A program made the position numbers and the translations under genes. The notes beneath the pieces are model-generated. The model saw only the letters and a list, made by a program, of their open reading frames with translations, did no database searches and was not told where the DNA came from. This document shows, piece by piece, positions 1 to 8,525 of a stretch of DNA of 52,570 nucleotides. Each line of letters opens with the position of its first letter. Within the stretch, counting starts at the first letter, position 1. Location of the stretch: IMG/VR virus record IMGVR_UViG_3300049482_000051, positions 1-52,570 of that record. One strand, written 5' to 3'. The stretch is from a virus.

Positions 1-3000
1 GCGGTAGACCGCGACCGTCGCGACGAGCTCTTGGCTCGCATTGACAACGGCGAGGAACTCACGGACGAGGAACTTAACGAATCGGACGCCATTGACGCCC
101 GGATCAAGGCCCGCAAGGAAGCTGGACCTCAGAAGCCCGCGCCCAACCCGGAAGCCGAGAACGCCAAGCGCCTCGACAAGGTAAAGAACCTTGCAGAGAA
201 CGCGGCAACCGAAGGCGAACAAGAAGCCGCCGAGGCAGCCAAGAAGCGCCTGGAACTCAAGGCTATTCCGAACAGCCCGTTGACGCCGAAGACGCGCGAG
301 GAGATCGCGGACAGCCTCGAAGACGACATGCCGCCAGAGGCTATTGGCCGCATCATCGAGAACGCCCTGGAGCGCCAGCTTCGTCGTAAGCCCACGCCAG
401 GCGAGTGGTCTGCGGCGGTCAAGGACGCGCGCCAGAACGGCCTGATCCGTGACGATCAAGGCGTGACCAAGGACCAGCAGGTCGGGGCTAACCAGTTTCT
501 CAGTGGCTTGGTCTCTACCATGGCCAAGATCGCCGGAGTTAGTCCGGGTGGTTGGCTGCGTAATCGCTACCAAGAACTGGAACTGGACAACCAGGCGTTC
601 GGTGACGTGGTCCCGGCCATCAAGCCTGGCCAGATGGGCTACACGCCACGGCAAATTGCGAACTTCATTGTGCGCAGCATCCCCGGCGGTCGCGGCAAGG
701 CCGGGACGTGGCTGGTTGATATGGCGGCCAAGGTTTCTCAGATGGCTCTGGCGCGCACGGTGGCGGCGATGCACCCGTCGTTCCGGCCCATTCTGAGCCT
801 CGCAACGCACCAGATTGACCAGACCCGTCTGAGTTACCAGGAGGCCTTTGACGGCATCTCGGGGCTCATGAAGCTACCTCGGGAGAGCCAGAAGCGCGTC
901 GAGGGCGCGTTGATTCAGTTCCGCTTAGAAGACCGTGATCCGTCCAAGTTCAACGAGACCGTGAACTACACGGACGAAGAGGGCCGCGTCCTGAGCTATA
1001 AGCTCACAAGCAAGGAACAGGGCGTCGCGCATAACGTAGTGTTGACGACCAACGAGGTCCTCAAGAACTACGTGAAGACTATCCGCGAGGTGTTCCAGAT
1101 CCCTCCGTCAGTCGTGACGGCAGCAGACCTGGCGCGCGAGATTGCTGCGGGGAACATTGACGCTTCGGCAAAGATGCTGGAGGCTCCGCTCAAGATCCTC
1201 GAAACCGGCAAGATCAACTACATCCCGCTGAAGCGCTTTGGCGATGCGTACCGCGCAGTCGTCTATGACGCGGCCAAGTACAACGCGGCCAAGGGTCCAG
1301 TGCAGCGCAAGGCTGCCGAAGTCGGCTTCATCAAGGCCGAGTCCAACGCGGACCTGAACCGCCAGATGGAGCAGTGGCAGCAGAAGCGCCCCGGCATCTA
1401 CATCCGTGCGTACGGCGAAAGCGAAGTTAATGCCGGCGACCGTAGCCCCGTTGGCGCCAAGGAACTCCTGGCTCTGGCAGACAAGGCTAACGTGCCTGCC
1501 AATGTGCTCCAGGATTTCTTGGACGCGGGGGTTGAGTCGTACCTGGAAACCCGTGGCATTGGCGCCCGGTTCGCCGAGGCCAAGAAGGTCCCTGGCTTCA
1601 GCCATGACGTTCTTCGCAGCGTGGCGTCCCACCTCCAAGCGATGACCCAGGCAACCGAGCGCCTGCGGCACCGGCACCTCATGGAGAAGAGCACCAAGCT
1701 CATCAAGGACGAGCAGTTGAAGCTCTACGCCCAGCGCTTTATGCAGCGCATGGATGCTCCGACGTACACCTCGGTCGGCATTGGCCGCCAGATCACGACC
1801 CTGTACTACCTCGGCCTCGGCGCGGTTTCGGCCCTGGTGAATAGCTTCACGAGCCTTGTTATCCAGCCCGCCGGACTCTTCATGGCAACCGGAAATCCGG
1901 CTGACGCGATCCGGGCATTTGGTAACGCGAGCCGTGAGCAGTTCAACGCCTTGGCACACATCCTAGGTAACGGGCTGCCCGTAGTAGGGCGCGGCGTCGA
2001 CCAGGTTCAGCAGGCCCATGACCGCTACGCGAAGAACCCGGCTACCCGGGCGCTCGCGGACGCTATCGAACAGGCTGGAAAAGCCGGGGTATTCTCTAAC
2101 GTTTTTGAGCGCGAAGCGGAGGAAATCGCCAAGCGCGGTGAACTCAGTCTCGCCACTAAAGTGAGAGACGGAATCTCCAAGCGTTTGATGCACTTCTTCG
2201 CCAAGGTTGAAACGGCCAATCGGCTCTCTGCGTTCATCGCGGCCTTCAATGTCCACGAGCAGAACCGGGGCAAGGCGGGCTACGATGCCTTCGTGGATAA
2301 CCTCGGGTTCAGCGCGGGAGGCAAGCCTGCTGAGTTCGCCGAGTGGTACAGCGACTTCAATAACTTCCGCATGGACAAGACGGATATGCCGTCTGTGGCC
2401 CAGGGTAAGTTCGTGAAGGCCCAGGGCGCCGAGGTATTCACGCCGAGCCGCGTCCGTCCTCTGGCCTATGCCCTCAAGGGCTACATGGTCAATCACATGA
2501 ACCAGCAATTCTTGATGCTCCGGGCGGCGCTCAAGTCCGGGTGGATCGGTCGCGCGCTGTACACGGCAATCATGGCCTCAATGCTCGCCGCGTTCGGCGC
2601 AGTGAACATGGTGCCTGGATTGCAGGTGCTGGACCAGGGAATTAAGGCGGCCTCTGGCGGCCTGGAGTCTCCGTCTGAGAAGCTCAAAGACCAGGGCGGC
2701 CTAGCGCGCATGTTCACCACGGGCGCGGCTGGGATGGCCATGGAGCGCCTGGAGCCCATGCTCGAACTTGGGCTCTCGGAGAGCACCAAGTACCTCTTTG
2801 GCGACAAGGCGGGCAAGGTAGCAGGCGAGATTGCTCAGAGCGCTGGGGACATTGTGGACGAACTGGTGGGCCGCGCGGGTTCGGGGAACATTATCCCGAA
2901 CAGCGTGGATCCCATGCAGATCTTTGCTCCTCTGAGCGTTGCGGCGTCTATGGCCCATGGCCTTAGCAACCTGGCAAGTGGCGACGCTGAGCAGCAGCTT

Positions 3001-3555
3001 GAAGGCGCTGGTCAACTCATCGGTAAAGAACCCACGCGCCTGGCACGCCTGTATAATCAGGCTACTGGGAGTCGCGGCTTCACTACAAAGAGCGGAAATA
3101 CCTTGGTGCCCAGTGCGAAGACCGCAGTAGCTGGGGCGCCGTTCCTGTCGTACGGAGACATGATGTGGGCAGCGGCGGGCGGTCAGCCTAAGGTAGTCCG
3201 CGAGGCCTATCGTGAGCAGCAGATGATCCGCGATATGAAGACGTCAAACGATGCTGTTATGGAGAATGCGGTGCTACGCGCGGCTGACGCCATATTCGCG
3301 AAGGACCAGAACCTCATGAACAGCGCAATCACTGCGTTGCAGGTTTGGAATCAGGAAGCGATGAAGAAAGGGGAGACCTGGAAGGTCATTACTGGTGACG
3401 CATTCAGGCAGGCTGTGACGATCGAAGTTCAGACCCGGTCTCTTGGCTCTCGGAATCTGCGCCCCGTTCCGAAGGGCGGTCGTCAAGAATACCTCAAGCG
3501 CTTCGAGGACGAAACGCCGGAGGAGAACATCAAAGCGTCGGAGCCTTCAGAATAA
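1..3555 (+). CDS. Large virion (ejected/polyvalent) protein with PLxRFG motif, 5' end outside window
   Basis: The frame is open from the first base, so the true start lies upstream; a TTG at 31 is only an internal candidate. About 1,184 residues are visible. A PLKRFG motif followed by Asp-Ala-Tyr, encoded at 1225-1242, matches the PLxRFG motif of large polyvalent phage proteins, which are packaged in the head and ejected into the host. The N-terminal 100 residues are charged and helical. Hydrophobic stretches encoded near 1800-1890 and 2550-2650 could insert in membranes, as ejected channel proteins do. The C-terminus ends in an acidic tail. It overlaps the convergent minus-strand gene by 26 bases. 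It follows the virion genes that run off the right end and may be the 3' part of the gene starting at 50110. No enzymatic domain was recognised. Confidence 0.85.
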   Translation, partial: AVDRDRRDELLARIDNGEELTDEELNESDAIDARIKARKEAGPQKPAPNPEAENAKRLDKVKNLAENAATEGEQEAAEAAKKRLELKAIPNSPLTPKTREEIADSLEDDMPPEAIGRIIENALERQLRRKPTPGEWSAAVKDARQNGLIRDDQGVTKDQQVGANQFLSGLVSTMAKIAGVSPGGWLRNRYQELELDNQAFGDVVPAIKPGQMGYTPRQIANFIVRSIPGGRGKAGTWLVDMAAKVSQMALARTVAAMHPSFRPILSLATHQIDQTRLSYQEAFDGISGLMKLPRESQKRVEGALIQFRLEDRDPSKFNETVNYTDEEGRVLSYKLTSKEQGVAHNVVLTTNEVLKNYVKTIREVFQIPPSVVTAADLAREIAAGNIDASAKMLEAPLKILETGKINYIPLKRFGDAYRAVVYDAAKYNAAKGPVQRKAAEVGFIKAESNADLNRQMEQWQQKRPGIYIRAYGESEVNAGDRSPVGAKELLALADKANVPANVLQDFLDAGVESYLETRGIGARFAEAKKVPGFSHDVLRSVASHLQAMTQATERLRHRHLMEKSTKLIKDEQLKLYAQRFMQRMDAPTYTSVGIGRQITTLYYLGLGAVSALVNSFTSLVIQPAGLFMATGNPADAIRAFGNASREQFNALAHILGNGLPVVGRGVDQVQQAHDRYAKNPATRALADAIEQAGKAGVFSNVFEREAEEIAKRGELSLATKVRDGISKRLMHFFAKVETANRLSAFIAAFNVHEQNRGKAGYDAFVDNLGFSAGGKPAEFAEWYSDFNNFRMDKTDMPSVAQGKFVKAQGAEVFTPSRVRPLAYALKGYMVNHMNQQFLMLRAALKSGWIGRALYTAIMASMLAAFGAVNMVPGLQVLDQGIKAASGGLESPSEKLKDQGGLARMFTTGAAGMAMERLEPMLELGLSESTKYLFGDKAGKVAGEIAQSAGDIVDELVGRAGSGNIIPNSVDPMQIFAPLSVAASMAHGLSNLASGDAEQQLEGAGQLIGKEPTRLARLYNQATGSRGFTTKSGNTLVPSAKTAVAGAPFLSYGDMMWAAAGGQPKVVREAYREQQMIRDMKTSNDAVMENAVLRAADAIFAKDQNLMNSAITALQVWNQEAMKKGETWKVITGDAFRQAVTIEVQTRSLGSRNLRPVPKGGRQEYLKRFEDETPEENIKASEPSE

Positions 3556-3877
3556 GGTTAGGCGCGACGTAAAAGCAGACATCGTCTTCCATGGCGCTGT
3601 CTAGGACAATGGGAAGACCAAGAAGATGAGGATGCTCCAGATCAATCTGGTTGGCTTCCTCACGCTTATTCATGCCCCGCAGCATTTGCTTAGCATTGCT
3701 CAGGGCTTCCATGAACTTACCGTGAAACTCAGTGCCGAGCTTGATGCACTCGGGCTGTGCCCCGTTTGCTCTGCGGTGCTTGTGTTCTAGGACGCGCAAT
3801 AAAACCAAAGGATTTATTACGCCACTGTTCGCATGATCCTTGGAACACAGTAACTGAATCAGGGCGTCATTATTCAT
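3530..3877 (-). CDS. Hypothetical protein, last gene of the leftward arm
   Basis: A 115-residue soluble protein of unknown function. It is the distal gene of the leftward arm and its 3' end overlaps the convergent virion gene by 26 bases. Its ATG overlaps the end of the preceding gene by 8 bases, which fits coupling. The sequence has no signal peptide or membrane segment and no motif I recognise. A central lysine/arginine-rich helix and a hydrophobic C-terminus are visible. Coding status rests on its position in a packed same-strand series and on the absence of a better frame. Confidence 0.6.
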   Translation of the reverse strand: MNNDALIQLLCSKDHANSGVINPLVLLRVLEHKHRRANGAQPECIKLGTEFHGKFMEALSNAKQMLRGMNKREEANQIDLEHPHLLGLPIVLDSAMEDDVCFYVAPNLILKAPTL

Positions 3878-4046
3878 CGACTTCCGTCCCGTCTCCTACG
3901 TTCTTCTCCAGCATCTGGAGCGCGAAACCCTGGGCTGGCGTGAGAACGGTATCTTTAGAGATCACAGGATCAAAGTCAATCGTGACGTTCACGTTGCCCT
4001 TATCATCTGGTTCTTTGTCTTCGATGGTGATGGTGACTTTGGGCAT
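3870..4046 (-). CDS. Small acidic hypothetical protein (58 aa)
   Basis: The start chosen is the ATG at 4046, which overlaps the upstream phosphoesterase stop in a TAATG; a longer version starting at 4076 would add ten basic residues and is less likely. The protein begins MPKVTITIEDKE, with alternating hydrophobic and charged residues typical of a small beta-structure, and ends in an acidic tail. Function unknown. Confidence 0.65.
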   Translation of the reverse strand: MPKVTITIEDKEPDDKGNVNVTIDFDPVISKDTVLTPAQGFALQMLEKNVGDGTEVDE

Positions 4047-4831
4047 TACATCCTCTTTGCGAGTTCGCCGAGGCACGAAACGCCTTCGGCTATGGTGACT
4101 TGGACATGCTGGAAATTCCCGCTACGAGCACATAGTTGGATAGCATATCCGTGGGTGTGCCCAGTGGGAGTGGTATGGTTATAAAGCTGCTGGAGCTTAG
4201 CAAGGCATCCAGGGCTCCAGGCCCCAATAGTGCCAGTAGCGACTTTTCGACTAACAGCACTCTGGTTACGGTGAACGTGCCCGAAAACGACGTTGTCTGC
4301 AAAGGCATCCAGATGTCGTTCTGCCGCATACTTCGCTGCGCTAATTCCATGAGTAAAGTAGCATTTTCCAAGTCTGATAGTGCCGGGGATGTTGATTCCC
4401 TGGTGGTGTTCGTGGCTTCGGATATACGTGATGCCGCGTCCGGCCAGGTCGAGCAGATATTCCGGCGCGACGTTTTCTCGGAGGTCTTCGGCGTCAATGC
4501 GCTTACCCAGCGCCGTAGCAATCGCCCAGCGTTCGACACGAAATTCATGGTTTCCCTCGATGTACCAGATTTTAGCTTTGGGACAGGCCTTCTGGATCTC
4601 GTCCAGAAACTTATTGCAGGCCGCGACGTCCTCGGTGTACGAGTAGGCGCAGTCTGCCATGGCGCCCGGAAGACCATGGGTGCTCAGGAATCCTGAACAG
4701 TCCACGTGGTCTCCGAGCATCACGATTTCCTCGGGCGCCAGGATCTTGGCGTCTCGGAGGAATGCGTTCTTCGCCTTCTTGTCGATGTAGCAGCCGTGGC
4801 TGTCAGGGATGATGAGGCGTAGTTTAGACAC
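4046..4831 (-). CDS. Calcineurin-like metallophosphoesterase
   Basis: A 261-residue protein with the metallophosphoesterase motif series in order: PDSHG (D10, H12), GDHVD (40-44), GNHE (93-96), HG (161-162) and GHVH (184-187). These are the ligands of the two-metal site, so a phosphodi- or monoesterase on nucleotides, nucleic acid or phosphoproteins is expected; the substrate cannot be read from sequence. It has no signal peptide, so it should act in the cytoplasm. It follows the HD nucleotidase with an 8-base overlap. All metal motifs are intact, and the length fits single-domain phage members. Confidence 0.88.
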   Translation of the reverse strand: MSKLRLIIPDSHGCYIDKKAKNAFLRDAKILAPEEIVMLGDHVDCSGFLSTHGLPGAMADCAYSYTEDVAACNKFLDEIQKACPKAKIWYIEGNHEFRVERWAIATALGKRIDAEDLRENVAPEYLLDLAGRGITYIRSHEHHQGINIPGTIRLGKCYFTHGISAAKYAAERHLDAFADNVVFGHVHRNQSAVSRKVATGTIGAWSPGCLAKLQQLYNHTTPTGHTHGYAIQLCARSGNFQHVQVTIAEGVSCLGELAKRM

Positions 4832-5411
4832 GGAGTTTCTCCAGGTGTGCGAACTCGGCGAGAAAGCGCTTCTCTACGGTTCCTGAGGTTTGTGAGCCTA
4901 GGGTCGGACCCCAGTATTGCAAGCAATCAGGGATGTCGGGCAACCAGGCCCACCGGTCCTTCTCGCGATTTGGCATCAGGTACTTGGCCTCGATAGCGAG
5001 GGCCAGGGTGTCGGCGGCCTTGACGATCTTTGGCTCGTCTGGGCTCATGTCGAACTTCTTGCACACCGTATCCATGATCTGCTTTTCCATGTCGCGGTAG
5101 AACGCGAACTCTGGCTGCTGCTTCAGAGGTCTAGCGATGTCTGAGACGTAGGCTTCCGAGGCATCGTGGAGCAGGCCCCAGAGGATAGTCTCAGGATCGC
5201 GGTGCTCCCAGTAGTGGAGAATGTCGCACACCAGGAGGCTGTGTTCTCCCACGCTGTAGTGCTTGATGCAGTGCCCGGTGAATCGACAGTTGCGGGACAG
5301 GGCGGCGGCGATGTCTTCTACCTTTACGTCCTCGACACGAGGGCGTAAAGGATAGAACCGGCCTCCCGACGCCGTCTGAATCCACCCAATATCACTCGGC
5401 ATTTGGGACAT
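4824..5411 (-). CDS. HD-domain 5'-nucleotidase-like hydrolase (YfbR-type)
   Basis: The start at 5411 is preferred because GGAG lies seven bases upstream; a longer frame begins at 5432. The 195-residue protein carries HD-family motifs: an upstream His (H57 in GEHSLL), the His-Asp pair H82-D83 in LLHDASEAY, and a later Asp in the AADTLAL segment. This pattern resembles YfbR-type 5'-deoxynucleotidases, which dephosphorylate deoxynucleoside monophosphates. In a phage such an enzyme could adjust nucleotide pools during replication. It sits with the phosphoesterase and replication genes. The subfamily is inferred from motif context only. Confidence 0.82.
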   Translation of the reverse strand: MSQMPSDIGWIQTASGGRFYPLRPRVEDVKVEDIAAALSRNCRFTGHCIKHYSVGEHSLLVCDILHYWEHRDPETILWGLLHDASEAYVSDIARPLKQQPEFAFYRDMEKQIMDTVCKKFDMSPDEPKIVKAADTLALAIEAKYLMPNREKDRWAWLPDIPDCLQYWGPTLGSQTSGTVEKRFLAEFAHLEKLRV

Positions 5412-5766
5412 TGAGGTACTCCAGTACTTCATAGAGTTCGGCGCGTGCCCAGAAGCCGTAGCGGAGGCGCGGGCCGCCCGGGTTTCCTGGCTCGGAAAGC
5501 TGCCAGGTATGCTGGTTGCTCAGGTTATCCAAGCGCACAAAGGTCCCTGTCGGCGACCACTCCAGGATTCGCCAGGATTCAATGTCCTGGGGGCGACGTT
5601 CCATGCCTTCTGGTGGCAAGGCGTCGCAGTAGTGGCGGCGGTCTTCAAATGGCGAGGGCTCCTCGTCGCGAGTACGGCGATCCAGCGGCGAAGGCCGAGC
5701 GCGCATAGACGCCCGGTAGCCGATGAAGTCGAGGCCGATCTGGTGGTTTTGGCGTTGGAGTTCCAT
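5392..5766 (-). CDS. Hypothetical protein (124 aa)
   Basis: The open frame extends upstream to 5883, but that part overlaps the previous gene. The ATG at 5766, one base after the previous stop, gives a normal operon junction, with an AAGGGA about 12 bases upstream. The protein starts MELQRQNHQIG, is rich in Arg, Glu and Pro in the first 60 residues, and has an aromatic C-terminal part that looks like a small folded domain. Function unknown. Confidence 0.65.
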   Translation of the reverse strand: MELQRQNHQIGLDFIGYRASMRARPSPLDRRTRDEEPSPFEDRRHYCDALPPEGMERRPQDIESWRILEWSPTGTFVRLDNLSNQHTWQLSEPGNPGGPRLRYGFWARAELYEVLEYLNVPNAE

Positions 5767-5767
5767 G

Positions 5768-6037
5768 TTATTTCGTGTTCCCTTGGAGTCGTTGATCGAC
5801 GAGGCTAGCGTAGCCAGCGATGTCGTGCCAGGAGTCGGCGTAGTTGGGGTCGCCCTTGAGGATCCGGCCAATCTTATGCGCAATCATGTCGAGGGCTTCG
5901 ATCATGTCAGGATCCAGCCGCGACACGTTGTGGTCAACCATGACGCGCTTGAGCGCCTGAGTACACTCGGCGTGGTCCACGAACTTTCCGTACCGGGAGC
6001 CGCGTTCAGCCAGGGTTGCTTGGATGTCTTGGGTCAC
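5768..6037 (-). CDS. DUF6378-like small phage protein
   Basis: The start is the GTG at 6037, which overlaps the previous stop in a GTGA; a longer ATG frame from 6142 would lie over the previous gene. The 89-residue protein has the pattern ERGSRYG..., an alanine-leucine helix, then MIAHKIGRIL, GDPNY and SWHDIAGYA, which I recognise as the small phage and prophage family called DUF6378. Its biochemical role is not known. Its place among nucleotide and nuclease genes suggests early expression. Confidence 0.8.
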   Translation of the reverse strand: MTQDIQATLAERGSRYGKFVDHAECTQALKRVMVDHNVSRLDPDMIEALDMIAHKIGRILKGDPNYADSWHDIAGYASLVDQRLQGNTK

Positions 6038-6492
6038 AGAGTCTCCAGGTACTTTGCCAGCGGAATCCAGGACTCCGGGCTGTGTTGGTGATAGAACATC
6101 ATGGCCTCGCACTCTCTCAAATCTTTTTGTTTCATCTTGCACTGGGCAACTTCGTGCCGCATCTTGAGGGCGTGGCCCTTGGTCCAGACGTGGGACGGGG
6201 CGACTCTCACTATGTTAGAGCCAAGGATATTATCAATATCCTTGGCGGCTGTGATATTCCACAGCGCCCACCGGAGCCGGTTTACTACTTCGCCCTTGAT
6301 CTCTTTCCATACCGCGTCTTGCTCCATGTAAAGGATCGGTGAAACCACTTCGACGAGGACCAAGTCGGGCTCCCATTCGCTTAGCTGGTCAAGCGCCAGG
6401 AACGGAGTCGGATCTGCCTTGGCTAGGACCTGGCCCTCTGAGGTGACACAGTAGACCTTGCGCAGATCCAAGTCGAACGCGGCTACTTTCAT
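6034..6492 (-). CDS. Putative RuvC/RNase H-fold nuclease
   Basis: A 152-residue protein beginning MKVAAFDLD, a first beta strand with acidic residues D7 and D9, then LVLVEVVS with E48, and a late helix KDLRECEAM with D124 and E127. This spacing of acidic residues is that of RuvC-type Holliday-junction resolvases, which cut branched DNA before or during packaging. An SD-like overlap (ATGA) joins it to the small gene before it. The phage also has an endonuclease VII-like gene at 30432, so the two could divide recombination and packaging roles. The assignment is by fold pattern and may be wrong in detail. Confidence 0.6.
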   Translation of the reverse strand: MKVAAFDLDLRKVYCVTSEGQVLAKADPTPFLALDQLSEWEPDLVLVEVVSPILYMEQDAVWKEIKGEVVNRLRWALWNITAAKDIDNILGSNIVRVAPSHVWTKGHALKMRHEVAQCKMKQKDLRECEAMMFYHQHSPESWIPLAKYLETL

Positions 6493-6677
6493 TCCTTGCT
6501 TCCATAGTCCGGGATGAACACTGTAGTCAGGGCCTCTTCGCGGTGTACCGAGGTAGCGTGTTCCGGACCCCAGTCAACTTCAACGAGCTTGGTAGCCGTG
6601 ACGATGCCAGGGAGTTTCTCGGATTCGGTGAGGTGATACACCACGTCGCCGGGTTCGATGGATTTCTGCTTAGCCAT
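6489..6677 (-). CDS. Small hypothetical protein (62 aa)
   Basis: The ATG at 6677 has a strong GGAGGA about five bases upstream and overlaps the previous stop by one base (TAATG); an in-frame GTG at 6689 is less likely. The product MAKQKSIEPGDVVYHL... looks like a small SH3-like beta-barrel: a GDVV turn, a short acidic loop, then a V-x-V-D-W strand. Such folds are common in small phage proteins of unknown role. Confidence 0.7.
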   Translation of the reverse strand: MAKQKSIEPGDVVYHLTESEKLPGIVTATKLVEVDWGPEHATSVHREEALTTVFIPDYGSKE

Positions 6678-6904
6678 TACTTCCTCCACGTCCAGTTGTT
6701 AGCAAGACCAACGACAGCCGAGGTGCTGAAGACTAGGCTGGACGCGACGAGCCAGGGAAGCCCGAGTGTCGCGGCGAGTGCAGCCTGCATGAGCGAGGCG
6801 CTCAGGATACAGGCGAACCCAGTCCGCCGGAAGTCCATGCGCCGCGATGCCACCATGAACGCGCCGGGTACGGAGAGGATGAAGATGAACAGGGAGATCA
6901 CCAT
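6677..6904 (-). CDS. Small inner-membrane protein, two predicted membrane helices
   Basis: A 75-residue protein with an N-terminal hydrophobic helix (about residues 2-19), an arginine-rich loop (RRMDFRR) and a second hydrophobic region (about 30-67), ending in basic residues. The charged loop between the helices suggests a hairpin topology. Size and topology are compatible with a holin, but its place among nuclease genes gives no support for lysis. It overlaps the nuclease gene before it by 7 bases. Confidence 0.65.
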   Translation of the reverse strand: MVISLFIFILSVPGAFMVASRRMDFRRTGFACILSASLMQAALAATLGLPWLVASSLVFSTSAVVGLANNWTWRK

Positions 6905-7731
6905 AGCTTCACCTCTTTCGGCCCCTCTTTGTGGGCGAAGTCGTTCTTAGTCTTCGCACCCTTATTGAGAGTGAGAGTGCCGCCAGGAGGTACAAGGCCA
7001 GAATAGCAAACTCGGCTGTTGCGATAGCTACAGAAACCTGATTTACAGTGATCGCCGGGGACTGGGAAGAAGCGCTTGGTCCCATTGAAAATATCCTTGC
7101 GCCGCTCGGCCATCCCCTCGGCGAAGAAAGCAATGGCGTCGCTCTGGAAGTCGACTGGATCAGACATGATTGCCCAGTCTCCCTTGAGGCTGTCGACATA
7201 CAGGATGCGTCCAGTCTTAGCCTTGCGGCCACGAAGTTCCCAGTAGCTCACAAGCTGGTACAGGTGCAGGGGTTTCAGGCGTCCGTGGTCTGGCTTGCGC
7301 GCCGTGGTCTTGAGGTCGATTATCTCAGATAAATCCTGAGATTCAAAGTCCAAGTGCCCCGTCAAGTCCGTCAGGGCATCCTCAGGCTCAGCCACCCAGG
7401 GCTTGCCATCTAGGGCCTTTGGGAAGATCCCGGCAGCGAACTCTACAGCCCTTGAAACCACGGCCTCAAGCTCCTCGCGGTCCTTGAAGAGTTCCTGGGC
7501 CTTGAGCCACATAGGCTCCATCATCCCCGGGAGGCGCTCTTGCATGACGCAGCCTAGACGGACCTGGAGTTCGTTGTGGATTATGGTGCCAAGGTCCGCG
7601 TAGGCCGAGGAGCTAAAGTCCATGTCGTCTAAGACTGGCTGGGCTCCAGCCTGAATTGCCTCGTCCAGCGTGGCCGAATACCCGCAAAGGTTATACAGCC
7701 CAGACTTGGAACAGCGCGTCTTAAAAGCCAT
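6898..7731 (-). CDS. PD-(D/E)XK nuclease with probable Fe-S cluster (Cas4/RecB-like)
   Basis: A 277-residue nuclease. Motifs in order are GTIIH (H52), TGHLDF (D128), EIIDLKTT (D139 and K141) and the QLVSYW helix (Q159, Y163), together the RecB/Cas4 nuclease site. Three cysteines near the C-terminus (C229, C234, C242) and N-terminal cysteines C7 and C16 give the one-plus-three arrangement that binds an iron-sulphur cluster in Cas4 and AddB. In phages such enzymes act as 5'-3' or 3'-5' exonucleases in recombination and end processing. There is no CRISPR array in the window, so a recombination role is preferred. It overlaps the genes on both sides. Confidence 0.85.
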   Translation of the reverse strand: MAFKTRCSKSGLYNLCGYSATLDEAIQAGAQPVLDDMDFSSSAYADLGTIIHNELQVRLGCVMQERLPGMMEPMWLKAQELFKDREELEAVVSRAVEFAAGIFPKALDGKPWVAEPEDALTDLTGHLDFESQDLSEIIDLKTTARKPDHGRLKPLHLYQLVSYWELRGRKAKTGRILYVDSLKGDWAIMSDPVDFQSDAIAFFAEGMAERRKDIFNGTKRFFPVPGDHCKSGFCSYRNSRVCYSGLVPPGGTLTLNKGAKTKNDFAHKEGPKEVKLW

Positions 7732-7969
7732 TGGGCGGTACTTTCGTTGGAGTGACTAGGCGGATCACGTGATCGGTGTACTCTTTGAGATCCAGATACT
7801 TGAACACGACCTGGCCTGTCCGGGGGTCCAGTTGATACTGGCCCAGCGACAGGTCAAAGGCTTTCAGTCGCTCGTGGTGCACCGCGTTCGGGGCCACGTG
7901 GCACCAAGAGAACAGCATGCCGCTGACGAAGCCAAGAAGAATGGCTACCGCAATCGTCGCGTACTTCAT
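7721..7969 (-). CDS. Small membrane-anchored protein (82 aa)
   Basis: An N-terminal hydrophobic segment (residues 4-22, after a single Lys) is followed by about 60 polar residues, so it is probably anchored in the inner membrane with a periplasmic domain, or secreted. The cysteine at 23 lacks a lipobox context. It overlaps the nuclease start by 11 bases. Function unknown; a cell-envelope role is plausible. Confidence 0.65.
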   Translation of the reverse strand: MKYATIAVAILLGFVSGMLFSWCHVAPNAVHHERLKAFDLSLGQYQLDPRTGQVVFKYLDLKEYTDHVIRLVTPTKVPPNGF

Positions 7970-7981
7970 TATTCCTCCGTG

Positions 7982-8128
7982 CTAAAGGCGGGGATCGTTG
8001 GGCTCATAAGGATTCTCCAGGCGTTGGGGTTTCGGCATAATCCAGACGGCGATGCCCATGAGAACCATAGCGCCAATGGCGAATGGCGCGCTCAGGACAG
8101 ACCGGATGACTCTAATTGTGCGGCTCAT
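7982..8128 (-). CDS. Very small membrane protein (48 aa)
   Basis: A 49-codon frame starting MSRTIRVIRSVLS, with one hydrophobic helix (about residues 13-31) and a polar tail rich in Pro and Asn. Basic residues precede the helix, so the tail is likely outside. AAAGGA lies about ten bases upstream of the ATG. It starts inside the 3' end of the preceding gene (17-base overlap) and fills what would otherwise be a gap. Function unknown. Confidence 0.55.
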   Translation of the reverse strand: MSRTIRVIRSVLSAPFAIGAMVLMGIAVWIMPKPQRLENPYEPNDPRL

Positions 8129-8525
8129 AGTCTTTGGTTCCTTTGGGGGCTTTGGGTTTCAAGGTGGGCGGGGCGGCGTCGAGGCGCTCCAGGATGGCGG
8201 AGCACATGACGGCGACCTGGTCTACGCTCTGGCTAATGTTAGCCAGGCATTCTCGCGTTTCCGTGGAGTCCTTAGGGACTTCGCGGGGGCCAACCGTCTT
8301 GACATCGCGGAGAGCGTCGAGGTTGATGTCGCCTCGGGCCGCTGAGCGCACGTCTTCGCTATTAACTAAAGTTAAGTTTGCAGACTTCTCGGGATTGAGG
8401 TTCGACTTAAATGGCGAAGTCGTAGCCCGGATGAGTCCGGCAGCCACGGCGCGGACCATAAGCGACCGGGATACTCCCAGTAACTTGGCCGCGCTGTTCA
8501 GGGTCATGTGGTCTGCATCAGTCAT
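8112..8525 (-). CDS. Helix-turn-helix DNA-binding protein (putative)
   Basis: The ATG at 8525 has GGGAG six bases upstream; the frame is open further, to 8627, over the groES-like gene. The 137-residue product begins with a helix-turn-helix-like segment, MTLNSAAKLLGVSRSLMVRA (residues 7-26), of the excisionase/MerR-type order. The middle is polar and the C-terminal part has a helix before a Lys/Pro-rich tail. A regulatory or DNA-architecture role is likely, but the target is unknown. Confidence 0.65.
   Translation of the reverse strand: MTDADHMTLNSAAKLLGVSRSLMVRAVAAGLIRATTSPFKSNLNPEKSANLTLVNSEDVRSAARGDINLDALRDVKTVGPREVPKDSTETRECLANISQSVDQVAVMCSAILERLDAAPPTLKPKAPKGTKDYEPHN

Noticed and set aside
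6898-7731. Cas4 as part of a CRISPR system
   Set aside because: No CRISPR repeats or other cas genes in the window; a phage recombination nuclease is simpler.
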